This document shows positions 8,807-18,629 of a DNA stretch of 64,000 bases, one piece after another. A program made the position numbers and the translations under genes. Each line of letters starts with the position of its first letter. The first letter of the stretch is position 1. This stretch comes from Gilliamella sp. Occ3-1. GTDB lineage: Bacteria; Pseudomonadota; Gammaproteobacteria; Enterobacterales; Orbaceae. The stretch lies in assembly GCF_001690655.1 (NCBI RefSeq), contig NZ_LZHQ01000034.1, forward strand, positions 62,001 to 126,000, read 5' to 3'. A model generated the notes under the pieces. That model was given only the letters and a program-made list of their open reading frames with translations. It was not told the DNA's origin and did not search any database.

Positions 8807-10375
8807 TTATCCACAAACAAGGTATTCGGTATTTTTTATACTTTTTATATATTTAAGTTTATTAAAGTCTCTGAGCAGTTTTTCTCTAGCATTGATTTTT
8901 TTAGATACAATCATCTTATCATTAAGATTAACATGGGATACAACCATCTTATCATCTGGGTTAGCAAAAGCGGCTTTATCATAGATTTGTGTAATATATT
9001 CTAGTAAAGTATTTGCCCAATTTGATAATAAATGGAATCGGCCATCTGGATTATCTTTTTGCTCAATAAGTTGTTTTACAAACTGGTAAAATGCCAATTC
9101 AGTTTCTTTCCAATAAGCGGTATCTAGTGCACTTGATTGTTTATTGATTGTTGCCATGGCTTTACGTAGTATTTGTATGGTATTTTTACTTAATTTTAAT
9201 GCGAGTGATATGAATTTTCCTACGTCGCTATTAGGATCGGTTAAAGCGGGATATACAGGGAAGTTATGTTCATACCAGCAACGAGCCTTCATATTGTCAA
9301 AATCAAAACCAAAGCACCATAAGCGATATTTTTCGTCATTTTTTAACCTACGAGCTTCATTGATGATGACAACTTTTGCTGCTTCAATATTATCATGTTT
9401 TGTTATCATACCTAACCAATCGCGATAAACTAAACCACCTGGTTGACCTTTAATAGCTAATGGCACACCAATTTTACTATCGATTCGGTATGGTGTTAAA
9501 GGGTGTCGCCAATGTTGATATTGAATACCGTAATTTTTAGTTTGGTATTGCGTAATTAATTGTGACGAGGCTTCTCCACACAGATCACATTCACCTTGTT
9601 TAGTCTGTTCAAAATCAAGTTCTATTCTTCGAGGCATCCCCCAAAAAGCTTGACAATAATTGGCTTGCTCAGGAAATAAACTAAAATTCTTTGGTGGTTC
9701 ACTGGTTTTAGTTGTATTGAGCCAAGGAAAGATAGACTGATCAAACTGACGTGGTTTATCATCTTCATCCAATGGTATTACATTTAGCCATAATTTTTTC
9801 CATAATGGTGTTGGTTTATTCAGCTCAGGCATAAGTAAAGTCGTTATTGGTCCACCACCACGTAAACTTACTCGATGTCCTTGACCGCCTGATGGCGCAT
9901 TAGTTTGTAAGGTAAATAGTGCTATTGCTGCACAATGAGGACAAATTGCATTGACAAAATCACGTTTAATAAAATGATCTGTATTCTTCTTTAACGCATT
10001 TTCACCAGGCGCTTCCACTAATAACCCAGATATGGAAACTTTAGTACCATCTAATTTAGAGAAATCTTGCATAAAAGCTGGTTTAGTTGCCCCAAATTGC
10101 ATGGCAGGTTTAGCTTGGGCAAATGCTTCATCTAAATCAGATTGCAAAATGCCATCATGCCAACAGTCAAACCACTCATCATCGTCTTCTGGAGAGAAGG
10201 TTGTTTGCAACAACCCGATAAGAAATTGGTAAGCAGCACCTTGAAAATCAGGTCTAAAATAGGCGAAATCAAAAATAGTTTCATCAACAATTTGGCTAGG
10301 TTTAATTTTACTAACATGCCCATCAAAATGAATAACTGGAATCCATTTTTCATTCAAAAGCGATAAAGAGAACAA
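8807..10375 (-). CDS. cas8e: Cas8e/Cse1 (CasA) Cascade large subunit
   Basis: The large subunit recognises the PAM and recruits Cas3 in type I-E interference. The 522-residue protein opens with FSLSLLNEKWIPVI, has two Cys pairs consistent with the Cse1 zinc site (C145/C148 in CPHC and C263/C266 in CDLC), and the block HRVSLRGGGPITTLL. The start codon is TTG, six bases after a strong AGGAG. It is the first gene of the intact five-gene Cascade operon. The usual upstream neighbour cas3 is missing here; its fossil lies at 18.6 kb on the plus strand. Confidence 0.94.
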   Translation of the reverse strand: MFSLSLLNEKWIPVIHFDGHVSKIKPSQIVDETIFDFAYFRPDFQGAAYQFLIGLLQTTFSPEDDDEWFDCWHDGILQSDLDEAFAQAKPAMQFGATKPAFMQDFSKLDGTKVSISGLLVEAPGENALKKNTDHFIKRDFVNAICPHCAAIALFTLQTNAPSGGQGHRVSLRGGGPITTLLMPELNKPTPLWKKLWLNVIPLDEDDKPRQFDQSIFPWLNTTKTSEPPKNFSLFPEQANYCQAFWGMPRRIELDFEQTKQGECDLCGEASSQLITQYQTKNYGIQYQHWRHPLTPYRIDSKIGVPLAIKGQPGGLVYRDWLGMITKHDNIEAAKVVIINEARRLKNDEKYRLWCFGFDFDNMKARCWYEHNFPVYPALTDPNSDVGKFISLALKLSKNTIQILRKAMATINKQSSALDTAYWKETELAFYQFVKQLIEQKDNPDGRFHLLSNWANTLLEYITQIYDKAAFANPDDKMVVSHVNLNDKMIVSKKINAREKLLRDFNKLKYIKSIKNTEYLVCG

Positions 10376-10761
10376 ACTATACTCCTTATTATGATTTTAA
10401 TATAAGCAGAAAGTTAGTTTTTCCGTTTATACGTTTGGCTTAAATTATTTTTTGTCAAATTTTAAACAAAATAATTATATTAGTTAAACAAAACTTTATA
10501 CTTTTGGCTAGAATTTATTGTAAAAAATGAGATCTGCATTTAATTTTTTACTAGATGTAAAAAAACAGATCTTCCAAGTATGCTATATTTAATGTTTAAT
10601 AGTTGATTTCGATACACTGATACCAAGTATTGCGTGAACAAAAGCATGTATTATCTATCGCCCAGAAATTAGCGACATAGGGCTGATTAACACTTATAAT
10701 AACCAAGCAAAAAACTCCAAACTATTACTAAAATAAAACATAATGCAATCTAGAGAGATTT
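10376..10761. promoter_or_regulatory. Divergent intergenic region between cas8e and frdC with a direct repeat
   Basis: Two near-identical copies of a 15-mer (TTTATACGTTTGGCT at 10426-10440 and TTTATACTTTTGGCT at 10495-10509, one mismatch, followed by similar AATT-rich tails) lie 69 bp apart, about 50 and 120 bp upstream of cas8e. The spacing and orientation suggest a binding site for a regulator of the Cascade operon. A hairpin with outer AGATCTG/CAGATCT and inner TTTTTTAC/GTAAAAAA arms spans 10530-10572. No cas3 or frdB coding remnant was recognised. Confidence 0.45.
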
Positions 10762-11157
10762 ATGAATCAACAAAATACCAATAATTGCCTTGATACGACT
10801 CAAACCGATGTAAAGCGTCCTTTTATAATTTCAATTATGCATAAATTAGTTCCTTTTTCGATGATTTGGGTAAGTTTAGTTTTAATGTATGGCGTAATAT
10901 GTATGTACACTAATGCTGTTGGACAAGATGAGTTTTACCGTTTTATCTTTTTTTTGCGTAGTCCTTTTGTAGTAGTACTTAATTGTATTGCATTATTTAT
11001 TAGTGTTTACCATTCAATGGTTTGGTTTAATTTAATACCTAAAGGTTTACCTTGCACAATATTTAATAAAAAATCTAACACATTATTATTGATTGCGGGA
11101 CTGTGGATGGTGATGCTAACTGTTTCGATTTCTTTATTTTTATTTGTATTGAAGTGA
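10762..11157 (+). CDS. frdC: Fumarate reductase membrane anchor subunit C
   Basis: FrdC and FrdD anchor the FrdAB catalytic dimer to the inner membrane and bind the menaquinol that donates electrons to fumarate in anaerobic respiration. The 131-residue protein equals E. coli FrdC in length and has three hydrophobic helices (near residues 34-51, 69-84 and 107-129). Recognisable segments are FFLRSPFVVVLNCIALF, HSMVWFNLIPKG and LWMVMLTVSISLFLF. Similarity is low, as is usual for this family. It is followed 14 bp later by frdD, but frdA and frdB are not in front of it. Confidence 0.85.
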   Translation: MNQQNTNNCLDTTQTDVKRPFIISIMHKLVPFSMIWVSLVLMYGVICMYTNAVGQDEFYRFIFFLRSPFVVVLNCIALFISVYHSMVWFNLIPKGLPCTIFNKKSNTLLLIAGLWMVMLTVSISLFLFVLK

Positions 11158-11171
11158 GTGGTATTGAATTA

Positions 11172-11528
11172 ATGAAAAATCAACAAATTCAAATTAAAAA
11201 TACTGATGGAAAAGTTATAAAAGGGTTATTTGCTTTAGGTAGTACATGGGCTGCAATTTTTTTACCTGCTGTACTTGTAATTTTAACATTTATCATTCCT
11301 TTTGGCGATGTGGTAACGCGTTCTTATATTCTTAAAATAGCCAATAAAGAAATCGGAAAAGTCTTTTTATTTTTGATGATTTCATTACCTATCTGGTGTG
11401 GATTACAACAAATTTTAACTATTTTACACGAGCGTAAAATTCACCCCAAACGTGAAAAATTACTGACGTTTGGATTAGCATTAGCATGGACATTACATGC
11501 TATTTATATATTGTTTATTCGAATGTAA
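11172..11528 (+). CDS. frdD: Fumarate reductase membrane anchor subunit D
   Basis: The second membrane anchor of fumarate reductase. I use the ATG at 11172, giving 118 residues, the family length; an earlier in-frame start would overlap frdC by more than 50 bases. The sequence shows KGLFALGSTWAAIFLPAVLV, GKVFLFLMISLPIWCGLQQI and a final helix, matching the order of conserved parts of FrdD (GLFGAGG...SAI...P; GRVFLFLMI.LPLWCGL). Partner FrdA/FrdB are not within the window, so whether it works depends on genes elsewhere. Confidence 0.88.
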   Translation: MKNQQIQIKNTDGKVIKGLFALGSTWAAIFLPAVLVILTFIIPFGDVVTRSYILKIANKEIGKVFLFLMISLPIWCGLQQILTILHERKIHPKREKLLTFGLALAWTLHAIYILFIRM

Positions 11529-11560
11529 GGGATGTCTTTTCAGTTATAAGGGCAATGGTA

Positions 11561-11605
11561 AGATTACACAAAATGTTATCAGCCAAATCACGTTTTGTGT
11601 AATCT
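11561..11605. terminator. Perfect 13-bp inverted repeat between convergent genes
   Basis: AGATTACACAAAA (11561-11573) and its exact reverse complement (11593-11605) are separated by 19 bases. The pair lies between the ends of frdD (plus) and the YnfC-like gene (minus), which is where a two-way terminator would be expected. There is no strong T-run on either side, so termination is inferred from position and stem only. Confidence 0.55.
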
Positions 11606-11610
11606 AGAGG

Positions 11611-12477
11611 CTAATAATAAGTAAGTTCGCGGGTAATAGTTGTCTGTTTACCACCTTGATTATTTTTAACTTTAATTGCTGTTAGCCAATCGTTTTTTTC
11701 ATTAAAAGTTAAAAATTTAGTTACATAATGAGCCGCCTCTTTGCCTGATGATAAATAATAAGAAGTTTCAATGGTTATTAATCGATGATGATCATTATCA
11801 TATTGATACAAAAAATCACTCTCATTTTTCATATTATTGCTAAATTGGAACAATACTTTGGCTAACTGTTGTTCTTGATACCTAAACGTATAAATTGAAG
11901 CACCTTTTTGGTCTCTACCAGTGTAGTTGCCGTTCTCATCAGTTTCTTTAAGTTGCCATTGTACATTTTTATTGATAAGACAATTATTACTGTCGTACAT
12001 ATAATTATCCGTTTCAAAAAAAACAAAATCGACAGCTTTTTTAGTTTGCTGTGATGCGACAATTTTGCCTTGTTCATCGGTATTAAATTGGATAATGCTA
12101 TTGGTTTTATCTTCTACATCTTCAATGATATTTTCCCAACCAGATTTATTTTTCTGTAGGTATTCCGAATAAACTCGGGTATTTTTATCCGAATAAAGAT
12201 CATAATGGCTTTGTGTGATAAGTCCATTAGAAGCATATTCTAGTTTGTGTTTAGCTGTAGAACCATTAGCATCAGTTCCCAATTTGGTAATTGAAGTTCG
12301 AATCTCTTGTTTGATATCTTTTACTGGTGAATCAATATAATCAAAGATTTGAAAGATATAGTTATTTGCCGCAACTATATTCTGAGTAGGATTATCACTA
12401 CAGTTTATTGCCATAGCATCTATTGAAATTATTGATAAACAAGTAGTTAATAAAAAAGGTAGTATTCTTTTTTGCAT
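11611..12477 (-). CDS. Exported protein resembling the YnfC (UPF0257) family
   Basis: The start at 12477 is chosen because it begins a clean signal peptide (MQKRILPFLLTTCLSIISI, cleavage likely after AMA) and has AGGT in front; an upstream start at 12558 would precede the signal peptide with 27 odd residues. The 288-residue product should be secreted or periplasmic. The arrangement FDYIDSPVKDIKQEI, then NNCLINKNVQWQLKETDENGN, then YTFRYQEQQLAKVLFQ and a terminal TYY recalls E. coli YnfC. YnfC is a lipoprotein; here no lipobox is seen. Function unknown. The link to YnfC is by recalled similarity only. Confidence 0.5.
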   Translation of the reverse strand: MQKRILPFLLTTCLSIISIDAMAINCSDNPTQNIVAANNYIFQIFDYIDSPVKDIKQEIRTSITKLGTDANGSTAKHKLEYASNGLITQSHYDLYSDKNTRVYSEYLQKNKSGWENIIEDVEDKTNSIIQFNTDEQGKIVASQQTKKAVDFVFFETDNYMYDSNNCLINKNVQWQLKETDENGNYTGRDQKGASIYTFRYQEQQLAKVLFQFSNNMKNESDFLYQYDNDHHRLITIETSYYLSSGKEAAHYVTKFLTFNEKNDWLTAIKVKNNQGGKQTTITRELTYY

Positions 12478-12560
12478 AATAAACCTGATAAATAAATTGG
12501 TATATTGATTTATTAATAATGGTTTATAATAAACCATTATTAAATTATTGCTTTGCATAT

Positions 12561-14306
12561 TTATTTTTTACGCATTAACAGGGCATCTTCCCAATTGACC
12601 TCCCTTTCTTTTTTCTTATCTCGCCGTAGTTCTTGTTGTGATTCATCTTTATGAGTGAATTTCTCTGGTTTTTCCATTTTATCTATATGTATCATAGTTC
12701 TACTCATTTTTCGCGGTGGTTTATCTAAAAATGAAAGTAACGTCTTGGTATATTCATGTTCAGGGGAATGGAAGATCTTTTCACGCGAGCCTTGTTCAAT
12801 AATATTACCATCTTGCATAACAATAACTTGGTGACACATTGTATAAACCAAAGATAAATCATGGCTAATAAACAAATAACTAAGCTGATGCTTTTCTTGC
12901 AATGACTTAAGTAAATTAATAATTTGTTTTTGAATGGTGTGATCTAACGATGACGTAGGTTCATCTAAAATCAATAATTCTGGCTGTAAAATTAAAGCTC
13001 TAGCAATAGCTATTCGTTGACGTTGCCCTCCCGAAAACTCGTTAGGATAACGATAACGCATACTTGGATCAAGACCGACTTCGAGCATGATATTAGTAAC
13101 CTCTTGGTCTCGTCGAGCTTTACCGAATTTTTTGTGTGTCATTAACCCTTCACTAATAATTTGCTCAACATTAAGACGAGGGTTCAATGATGAAAATGAA
13201 TCTTGGAACACTACTTGAATACGACTTCTAAATGGTAACAGTTTTTTGCCAGTTAGTTTTTGTATAAGATGACTATCAAATACAATATCGCCCTGTGATT
13301 TAATTAAGCGCAAAATAGCTAGTGCAGTAGTAGTTTTACCCGATCCTGATTCACCAACAATTCCTACAGTTTCACCTTGATGCAACGTAAAACCAATATT
13401 ATTGATAATTTTCTTTTTTGCACTACTAAATAAACGTTTTCTGGCAATAACTTTAACACTAAGATAATTAACATTAAGCAATATCCCAGAAGTATCAGGC
13501 AAAGGTACTGGATCACCACTAGGTTCTGAATTTAATAGTGTTTGAGTATATTCAGATTCTGGACGTAAAAAAATACGCTGCTTACTATTGTATTCAACAA
13601 TTTGTCCTTGTTGCATAACAGCCACTTTATCTGCAAGCTTTTTAACAATACCAAGGTTATGCGAAATAAAAAGCATACTCATATTGAGTTCTTTCTTTAA
13701 CTCTTTTAGTAACTGAATAATTTGCGCTTGTACAGATACATCTAGTGCTGTTGTCGGTTCGTCAGCAATAAGTAACTTTGGATGTGTTAATATTGCCATA
13801 GCAATCATTACTCGCTGCCTTTCGCCGCCAGATAGTTGATGAGGATAAGCTGATAATTTACTTTTTGGTTCCTTAATACCTACACGATCAAGGTATTGTA
13901 AAATTTCGCCACGAGCTTGATTACGCTTCATTCCTCGATGTAACGCCAGCACTTCATAAAGTTGCTTTTCAACTGTATGTAAAGGATTTAATGACACCAT
14001 CGGTTCTTGGAAGATCATGCTAATTTCATTGCCACGAACTTTACGAAGTTCTTTATCTGGCGCATGTAATAATGATTTTCCTTCAAACAAAATATCGCCA
14101 GTTGGGTATACAACTTGTTCTTTACGTAGTAGTCGTAAAATTGATAATGCGGTAATGCTTTTCCCTGAGCCTGACTCCCCCACTAACGCAAGTGTTTCTT
14201 GCTCATTAATATCAAAACTAATATTACTTACTACTTGCGATAGTAAATGCGTACTGCGTTTAAATGCAACACTTAAATCCTGAACGGATAATAAAGGAGA
14301 ACTCAT
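12561..14306 (-). CDS. yejF: Peptide/microcin C ABC transporter ATP-binding protein YejF
   Basis: YejF powers the YejABEF importer, which takes up peptides and, in E. coli, the peptide antibiotic microcin C. The 581-residue protein is a tandem ATPase with Walker A motifs GESGSGKSITA (about residue 42) and GESGSGKTTTA (about residue 318), and signature motifs LSGGERQRV and FSGGQRQRI. Walker B segments LLIADEPTTALD and LLILDEPTSSLD are present. A charged C-terminal extension of about 50 residues is longer than usual. The start overlaps the yejE stop by four bases. Confidence 0.95.
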   Translation of the reverse strand: MSSPLLSVQDLSVAFKRSTHLLSQVVSNISFDINEQETLALVGESGSGKSITALSILRLLRKEQVVYPTGDILFEGKSLLHAPDKELRKVRGNEISMIFQEPMVSLNPLHTVEKQLYEVLALHRGMKRNQARGEILQYLDRVGIKEPKSKLSAYPHQLSGGERQRVMIAMAILTHPKLLIADEPTTALDVSVQAQIIQLLKELKKELNMSMLFISHNLGIVKKLADKVAVMQQGQIVEYNSKQRIFLRPESEYTQTLLNSEPSGDPVPLPDTSGILLNVNYLSVKVIARKRLFSSAKKKIINNIGFTLHQGETVGIVGESGSGKTTTALAILRLIKSQGDIVFDSHLIQKLTGKKLLPFRSRIQVVFQDSFSSLNPRLNVEQIISEGLMTHKKFGKARRDQEVTNIMLEVGLDPSMRYRYPNEFSGGQRQRIAIARALILQPELLILDEPTSSLDHTIQKQIINLLKSLQEKHQLSYLFISHDLSLVYTMCHQVIVMQDGNIIEQGSREKIFHSPEHEYTKTLLSFLDKPPRKMSRTMIHIDKMEKPEKFTHKDESQQELRRDKKKEREVNWEDALLMRKK

Positions 14307-15334
14307 TGATACACTCCTTTGTTTGGATCAAATGCATCTCTTACTGCTTCGCCAATAAAAATAAGCAGTGACAGTAAAGTTGCAATAACTAAAAATGAAC
14401 TGACGCCAAGCCAAGGAGCTTGTAGATTGTTTTTACCTTGTAGTAATAATCGTCCTAGTGATGGCGAATCAATCGGTAAACCAAAACCTAAAAAATCTAG
14501 CGCTGTTAGTGTTGTTATCGAGCCACAAAGTATAAAAGGTAAAAAGGTTAATGTTGCCACCATGGCATTAGGCAAGATATGACGAAACATAATTTTAGTG
14601 TCACTAACTCCCATTGCTTTAGCTGCACGAATATAATCAAAATTGCGAGTACGCAAAAATTCAGTACGCACTACACCTACTAAAGCCATCCAACCAAATA
14701 ATACGGTAATACCTAATAACCACCAAAAATTAAGCGGTAAAATACTAGCTAATAGAATAATAACAAATAGCTCTGGTAACCCACTCCATATTTCTATGAA
14801 ACGTTGACCGATTAGATCAATTTTACCTCCATAATAGCCTTGTATTGCCCCAAAAATGACACCAATAATTGAAGTGAAAATCGTCAAGAAAATCGCAAAA
14901 AACATAGATATGCGAAAACCATATAAAATATTGGCTAATACATCGAAACCTGCATCAGTGGTGCCTAACCAATGTGATGCCGAAGGCGGCGTTGGAAACG
15001 TGTTTGATGTATCATAAATTAATGTATTGTAGCTATAACGAAAAGGTGCCCATAAAATCCAGCCATTAGCTTCTATTTTATTTTGTACAGCAGGATCAAG
15101 AAAGTTAGTTTGCGTGGCTAATTGTCCACCAAATTCCGTTTCTGGATAAAAATGAAAAATCGGCGAATAGTAATTATCCTGATATTTAACAAAAATTGGT
15201 CTGTCGTTAACAATAAAATCAGCAAATAGGCTAATCAAAAAACAGATCATAAATAACCAAAGTGAATAATAACCACGACGATTTTGTTTAAATCGTTGCC
15301 AACGCTGTTGATTAATAGAGTAATGGGTGGTCAT
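14303..15334 (-). CDS. yejE: Peptide ABC transporter permease YejE
   Basis: An inner-membrane permease of the YejABEF system. The 343-residue protein begins with a cytoplasmic stretch and one helix (YYSLWLFMICFLISLFADFI), a long periplasmic loop, and then the BPD_transp_1 domain with several helices. The EAA-like loop reads EFLRTRNFDYIRAAKAMGVS and RHILPNAM, where the ATPase docks. It ends FDPNKGVYQ. The start overlaps the end of yejB by one base, so the operon is tightly coupled. Confidence 0.95.
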   Translation of the reverse strand: MTTHYSINQQRWQRFKQNRRGYYSLWLFMICFLISLFADFIVNDRPIFVKYQDNYYSPIFHFYPETEFGGQLATQTNFLDPAVQNKIEANGWILWAPFRYSYNTLIYDTSNTFPTPPSASHWLGTTDAGFDVLANILYGFRISMFFAIFLTIFTSIIGVIFGAIQGYYGGKIDLIGQRFIEIWSGLPELFVIILLASILPLNFWWLLGITVLFGWMALVGVVRTEFLRTRNFDYIRAAKAMGVSDTKIMFRHILPNAMVATLTFLPFILCGSITTLTALDFLGFGLPIDSPSLGRLLLQGKNNLQAPWLGVSSFLVIATLLSLLIFIGEAVRDAFDPNKGVYQ

Positions 15335-16422
15335 TAGTTGCGAGCCTCAAAGTCAATACGTGGGTCAATCATCATATAAGATAAATCAGATAATAATTTA
15401 GTAATAAGGCTGATTAATGTAAAGATATACAATGAACCAAAAATCACCGGGTAATCACGTTGTATAATTGCCTCATATCCCAATAGCCCAAGTCCATTAA
15501 GCGAAAAGATAATTTCAATCAATAATGAACCTGTAAATAAAATACCAACAAAAGCCGCAGGAAAACCCGATACAATCAGTAATGTTGCATTGCGAAAAAC
15601 ATGTTTATATAAAATTTTTCTTTCACTTAATCCTTTAGCACGTGCGGTTATTACATATTGTTTGCGGATTTCATCTAAAAATGAATTTTTAGTTAGCATG
15701 GTGAGTGATGCAAAACCGCCAATGACCATTGCGATAGTAGGTAAACAGATGTGCCATGCGTAGTCTTTTATTTTGCCCCAAAAATCGAGTTGATCAAAAT
15801 GGTTTGATATTAGCCCACGTAGAGGAAAAATATCCCAATAACTACCACCAGCAAATAATACAATAAATAAAACTGCCAATAAAAAAGCAGGTATTGCATA
15901 GCCAATAATAATTAATGTACTTGACCAAAAATCAAATGCAGAACCATCTTTCACTGCTTTGCGAATGCCTAACGGGATTGAAATGAGATAAACAATCAAA
16001 GTACTCCATAATCCCAATGAAATTGAAACAGGTAAACTTTTGGCAATTAAACCTAGTACTGATTCACTTTTAAAGAAACTATTACCAAAATCAAATAATA
16101 TATATTTCTTTAGTGTTTCGATATAACGTTCAAATATCGGTTTATCAAAGCCGTACTGCTTTTCTATCATTGCGATAACTTGAGGATCAAGCCCACGAGA
16201 ACCTCGATAATTTGATTCGTTTTTATACTGCTGTACGGATATTGACGAGTCACCACTCCCTGGCAATAATCCTTGCCCTGCTTGCGGGCCATTTTCAATC
16301 ATGGCTAGTGCCTGATCAACAGGCCCACCAGGCGCAACTTGTACAATAAAAAAGTTGATAGTCAAAATCACAAACAATGTTGGAATAATCAGCAACAGTC
16401 GACGAATAAAATAATTTAACAT
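15334..16422 (-). CDS. yejB: Peptide ABC transporter permease YejB
   Basis: The second permease of the YejABEF importer. The start at 16422 ([20 protein letters not shown]) is the standard beginning of DppB/YejB permeases and lies one base after the yejA stop; a longer frame to 16485 would run into yejA. The 362-residue protein has six predicted helices and the EAA motif region [20 protein letters not shown]. The insert [20 protein letters not shown] is typical of this subfamily. Confidence 0.95.
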   Translation of the reverse strand: MLNYFIRRLLLIIPTLFVILTINFFIVQVAPGGPVDQALAMIENGPQAGQGLLPGSGDSSISVQQYKNESNYRGSRGLDPQVIAMIEKQYGFDKPIFERYIETLKKYILFDFGNSFFKSESVLGLIAKSLPVSISLGLWSTLIVYLISIPLGIRKAVKDGSAFDFWSSTLIIIGYAIPAFLLAVLFIVLFAGGSYWDIFPLRGLISNHFDQLDFWGKIKDYAWHICLPTIAMVIGGFASLTMLTKNSFLDEIRKQYVITARAKGLSERKILYKHVFRNATLLIVSGFPAAFVGILFTGSLLIEIIFSLNGLGLLGYEAIIQRDYPVIFGSLYIFTLISLITKLLSDLSYMMIDPRIDFEARN

Positions 16423-16423
16423 A

Positions 16424-18313
16424 TTAATGTTCCCGATTTTTAGACAGGCTAGCTGCTTTGTTTGCATCATACCACCAACTATCAATCCCTATACCATAAG
16501 TCGGTTGTATAGCTGGCTGCCCAAATTTGTTCCAATAAGCATAATAAGTTTTACTGTTATACCACATTGGAATCATTGGATATTCTTGCGTTAAAATACG
16601 ATCAAGCGCACGTCCTAATGGGACAAGTTCTTCTTGATTATCCACATTCTTAATAATTTCAGCGATAATGCCATCGATAGCTTTATTATGTAACCCCGAA
16701 GCATTCCACGATGAGTTAAGGTATTCACTTCCCCAAAACATCAATAAATTAGAATTAGGATAATTTACGGCATAATAATAACGTGCAACCATATCATAAT
16801 CACGCTCACGAACACGCCGTAAATGTTGTGCGGAATCTAACAAGGTAATTTTCATGGTGATCCCTAAGCGTGCTAAATTTTGTTGAAAAGGAATAGCATA
16901 TTTAATATCGCTACCAAGGGAGCTGATCAGTTCAAATTCAAATGGTTGCTCAGTTTTAGTGTTAATTAGTTTACCATTTTTAATTTCCCATCCAGCTTGT
17001 TTAAGCAATTCAGCCGCTTTTAACAAATTGTCGCGATTAAAACCTTGCCCATCACTTTTGGAAATAGAATAAGCATCGCCAAAAACAGCTTCGGGAATAA
17101 TATGTTTATAAGGATTAAGCCATTTTAATTCTTGCTCTGTCGGCTTACCTTTTGCCGCATAAATGGTGTTTTCAAAAAAACTATAAGGTCTTTTGTAACT
17201 GTCATAATAAAAGGCATGATTTAGCCATTCAAAATCAAATGCCAAGGAGATCGCTTTACGTACTTTAATATCTTTAAATAGTTCTTTTTGTAAATTAAAT
17301 GCGAGCCACTCAGTATCGGTTGCGGTTTTAACAGGTTTTTCTTGTTTAATAATATGGCTATTATCAAAATATCGACCTTGATATTGAGCAAACCAATTTT
17401 TTGGTTGATCTTCAGTTCGCAAATCATATTCACCAGCTTTAAAGGCTTCTAGTGAAACATTGTCATCCATATAATAATCAATGCGTTTTTCGTCAAAATT
17501 ATCTAAACCTTTATTAATCGGCAAATCACGTGCCCAATACTTTGGATTACGTCGATAAACAACATATTGCCCCATTTTATAATCGCTAATATAGTAAGGG
17601 CCACTACCAACAGGTGGCGTGCTTAATGGTTCTGAAAAATCATGATGTTGCCAAAAATGTTTAGGAATAACACGCATACTACCCACAAATGAAAGAAGTT
17701 TTTCACGATCCGACTCAGGAATATCAACACGCACATGGTGATCATCGATTGCCTTAACAGTAATGCCTTTATTATAAACACGATATTGAGGTACCCCTTC
17801 GGTCATAAATTTATGAAAGGTAAATTCAACATCGTGGGCAGTAATGGGCTTATCATCTTGAAAACGAGCATTAGGGTTAATTGCAACTTCTGCCCAACGG
17901 TATTGGTTAGAGTAGGTTATTGAAGTAGCAATAAGTGGATAAAAGCTTGTGATATCATCAGCTGTACTAGTAAAAAGACTATCATACAGTGATCCTGAAT
18001 TACGTTCAGGTGCGCCACGGCTAGCAAAGCGATTCAAATTATCAAAAGAGCCAACTTCTGCCAATTTAATTACGCCACCTTTCGGAGCATTAGGATTTAC
18101 ATAATCAACATGTTGAAAGTCAACATGATACTTTGGTTGACCTGAAAGTGAAAAGATGGTTTTGCGGTAAATTACCTCATGTTTTTCAGTAGGAATAACG
18201 ATATCAATTTGTTGTTCTTCATTGGCTAAAGCCGGTACAGAACAAATGGCTATACCACCTAAGCAACTCAAGATGGATAATGTTTTTACATATTGTTTAA
18301 TTTGGCTAATCAT
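16424..18313 (-). CDS. yejA: Peptide ABC transporter substrate-binding protein YejA
   Basis: The periplasmic peptide-binding component of YejABEF. The 629-residue protein begins with a signal peptide ([22 protein letters not shown]) and belongs to SBP family 5. Recognisable parts are [56 protein letters not shown] and [17 protein letters not shown]. Length agrees with E. coli YejA (604). It is the first gene of yejABEF; its promoter should lie in 18314-18450. Confidence 0.95.
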   Translation of the reverse strand: MISQIKQYVKTLSILSCLGGIAICSVPALANEEQQIDIVIPTEKHEVIYRKTIFSLSGQPKYHVDFQHVDYVNPNAPKGGVIKLAEVGSFDNLNRFASRGAPERNSGSLYDSLFTSTADDITSFYPLIATSITYSNQYRWAEVAINPNARFQDDKPITAHDVEFTFHKFMTEGVPQYRVYNKGITVKAIDDHHVRVDIPESDREKLLSFVGSMRVIPKHFWQHHDFSEPLSTPPVGSGPYYISDYKMGQYVVYRRNPKYWARDLPINKGLDNFDEKRIDYYMDDNVSLEAFKAGEYDLRTEDQPKNWFAQYQGRYFDNSHIIKQEKPVKTATDTEWLAFNLQKELFKDIKVRKAISLAFDFEWLNHAFYYDSYKRPYSFFENTIYAAKGKPTEQELKWLNPYKHIIPEAVFGDAYSISKSDGQGFNRDNLLKAAELLKQAGWEIKNGKLINTKTEQPFEFELISSLGSDIKYAIPFQQNLARLGITMKITLLDSAQHLRRVRERDYDMVARYYYAVNYPNSNLLMFWGSEYLNSSWNASGLHNKAIDGIIAEIIKNVDNQEELVPLGRALDRILTQEYPMIPMWYNSKTYYAYWNKFGQPAIQPTYGIGIDSWWYDANKAASLSKNREH

Positions 18314-18629
18314 CCTAATTCCGTTCCTGCTTTACTTAATAATAGCATATTTATGTTATTTTTTTATTAACATATCCAAAAATCGTTTAAGACGATAACA
18401 TTTACTTCAATTATTTATCTATTTTGCCAAACTTCAACGAAATGAGCAAAACTTAAATTAGTAAAGTTTATATAAAATGATAATGTTAGCAAGAATATTA
18501 CCTCTTTATATTAAACCAATTGCATATAAAATAAATCTACATATATTTTCAATATAAAAAATAATTAATATGCTTTTGAAGCAAGCTTACCTTGTGTAAA
18601 GTGTCTATTTCCAAAAAGAATAAAATTTA
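18314..18629. promoter_or_regulatory. Divergent intergenic region upstream of yejA and the cas3 fossil
   Basis: About 315 bp of AT-rich DNA. It must contain the yejA promoter on the minus strand; I see several A/T-rich -10-like hexamers but no single convincing promoter, operator or hairpin. Confidence 0.4.

Noticed and set aside
10577-10761. Possible end of frdB or start of cas3 before frdC
   Set aside because: All frames were read; no Fe-S Cys motif or helicase motif could be recognised, so no remnant is claimed.
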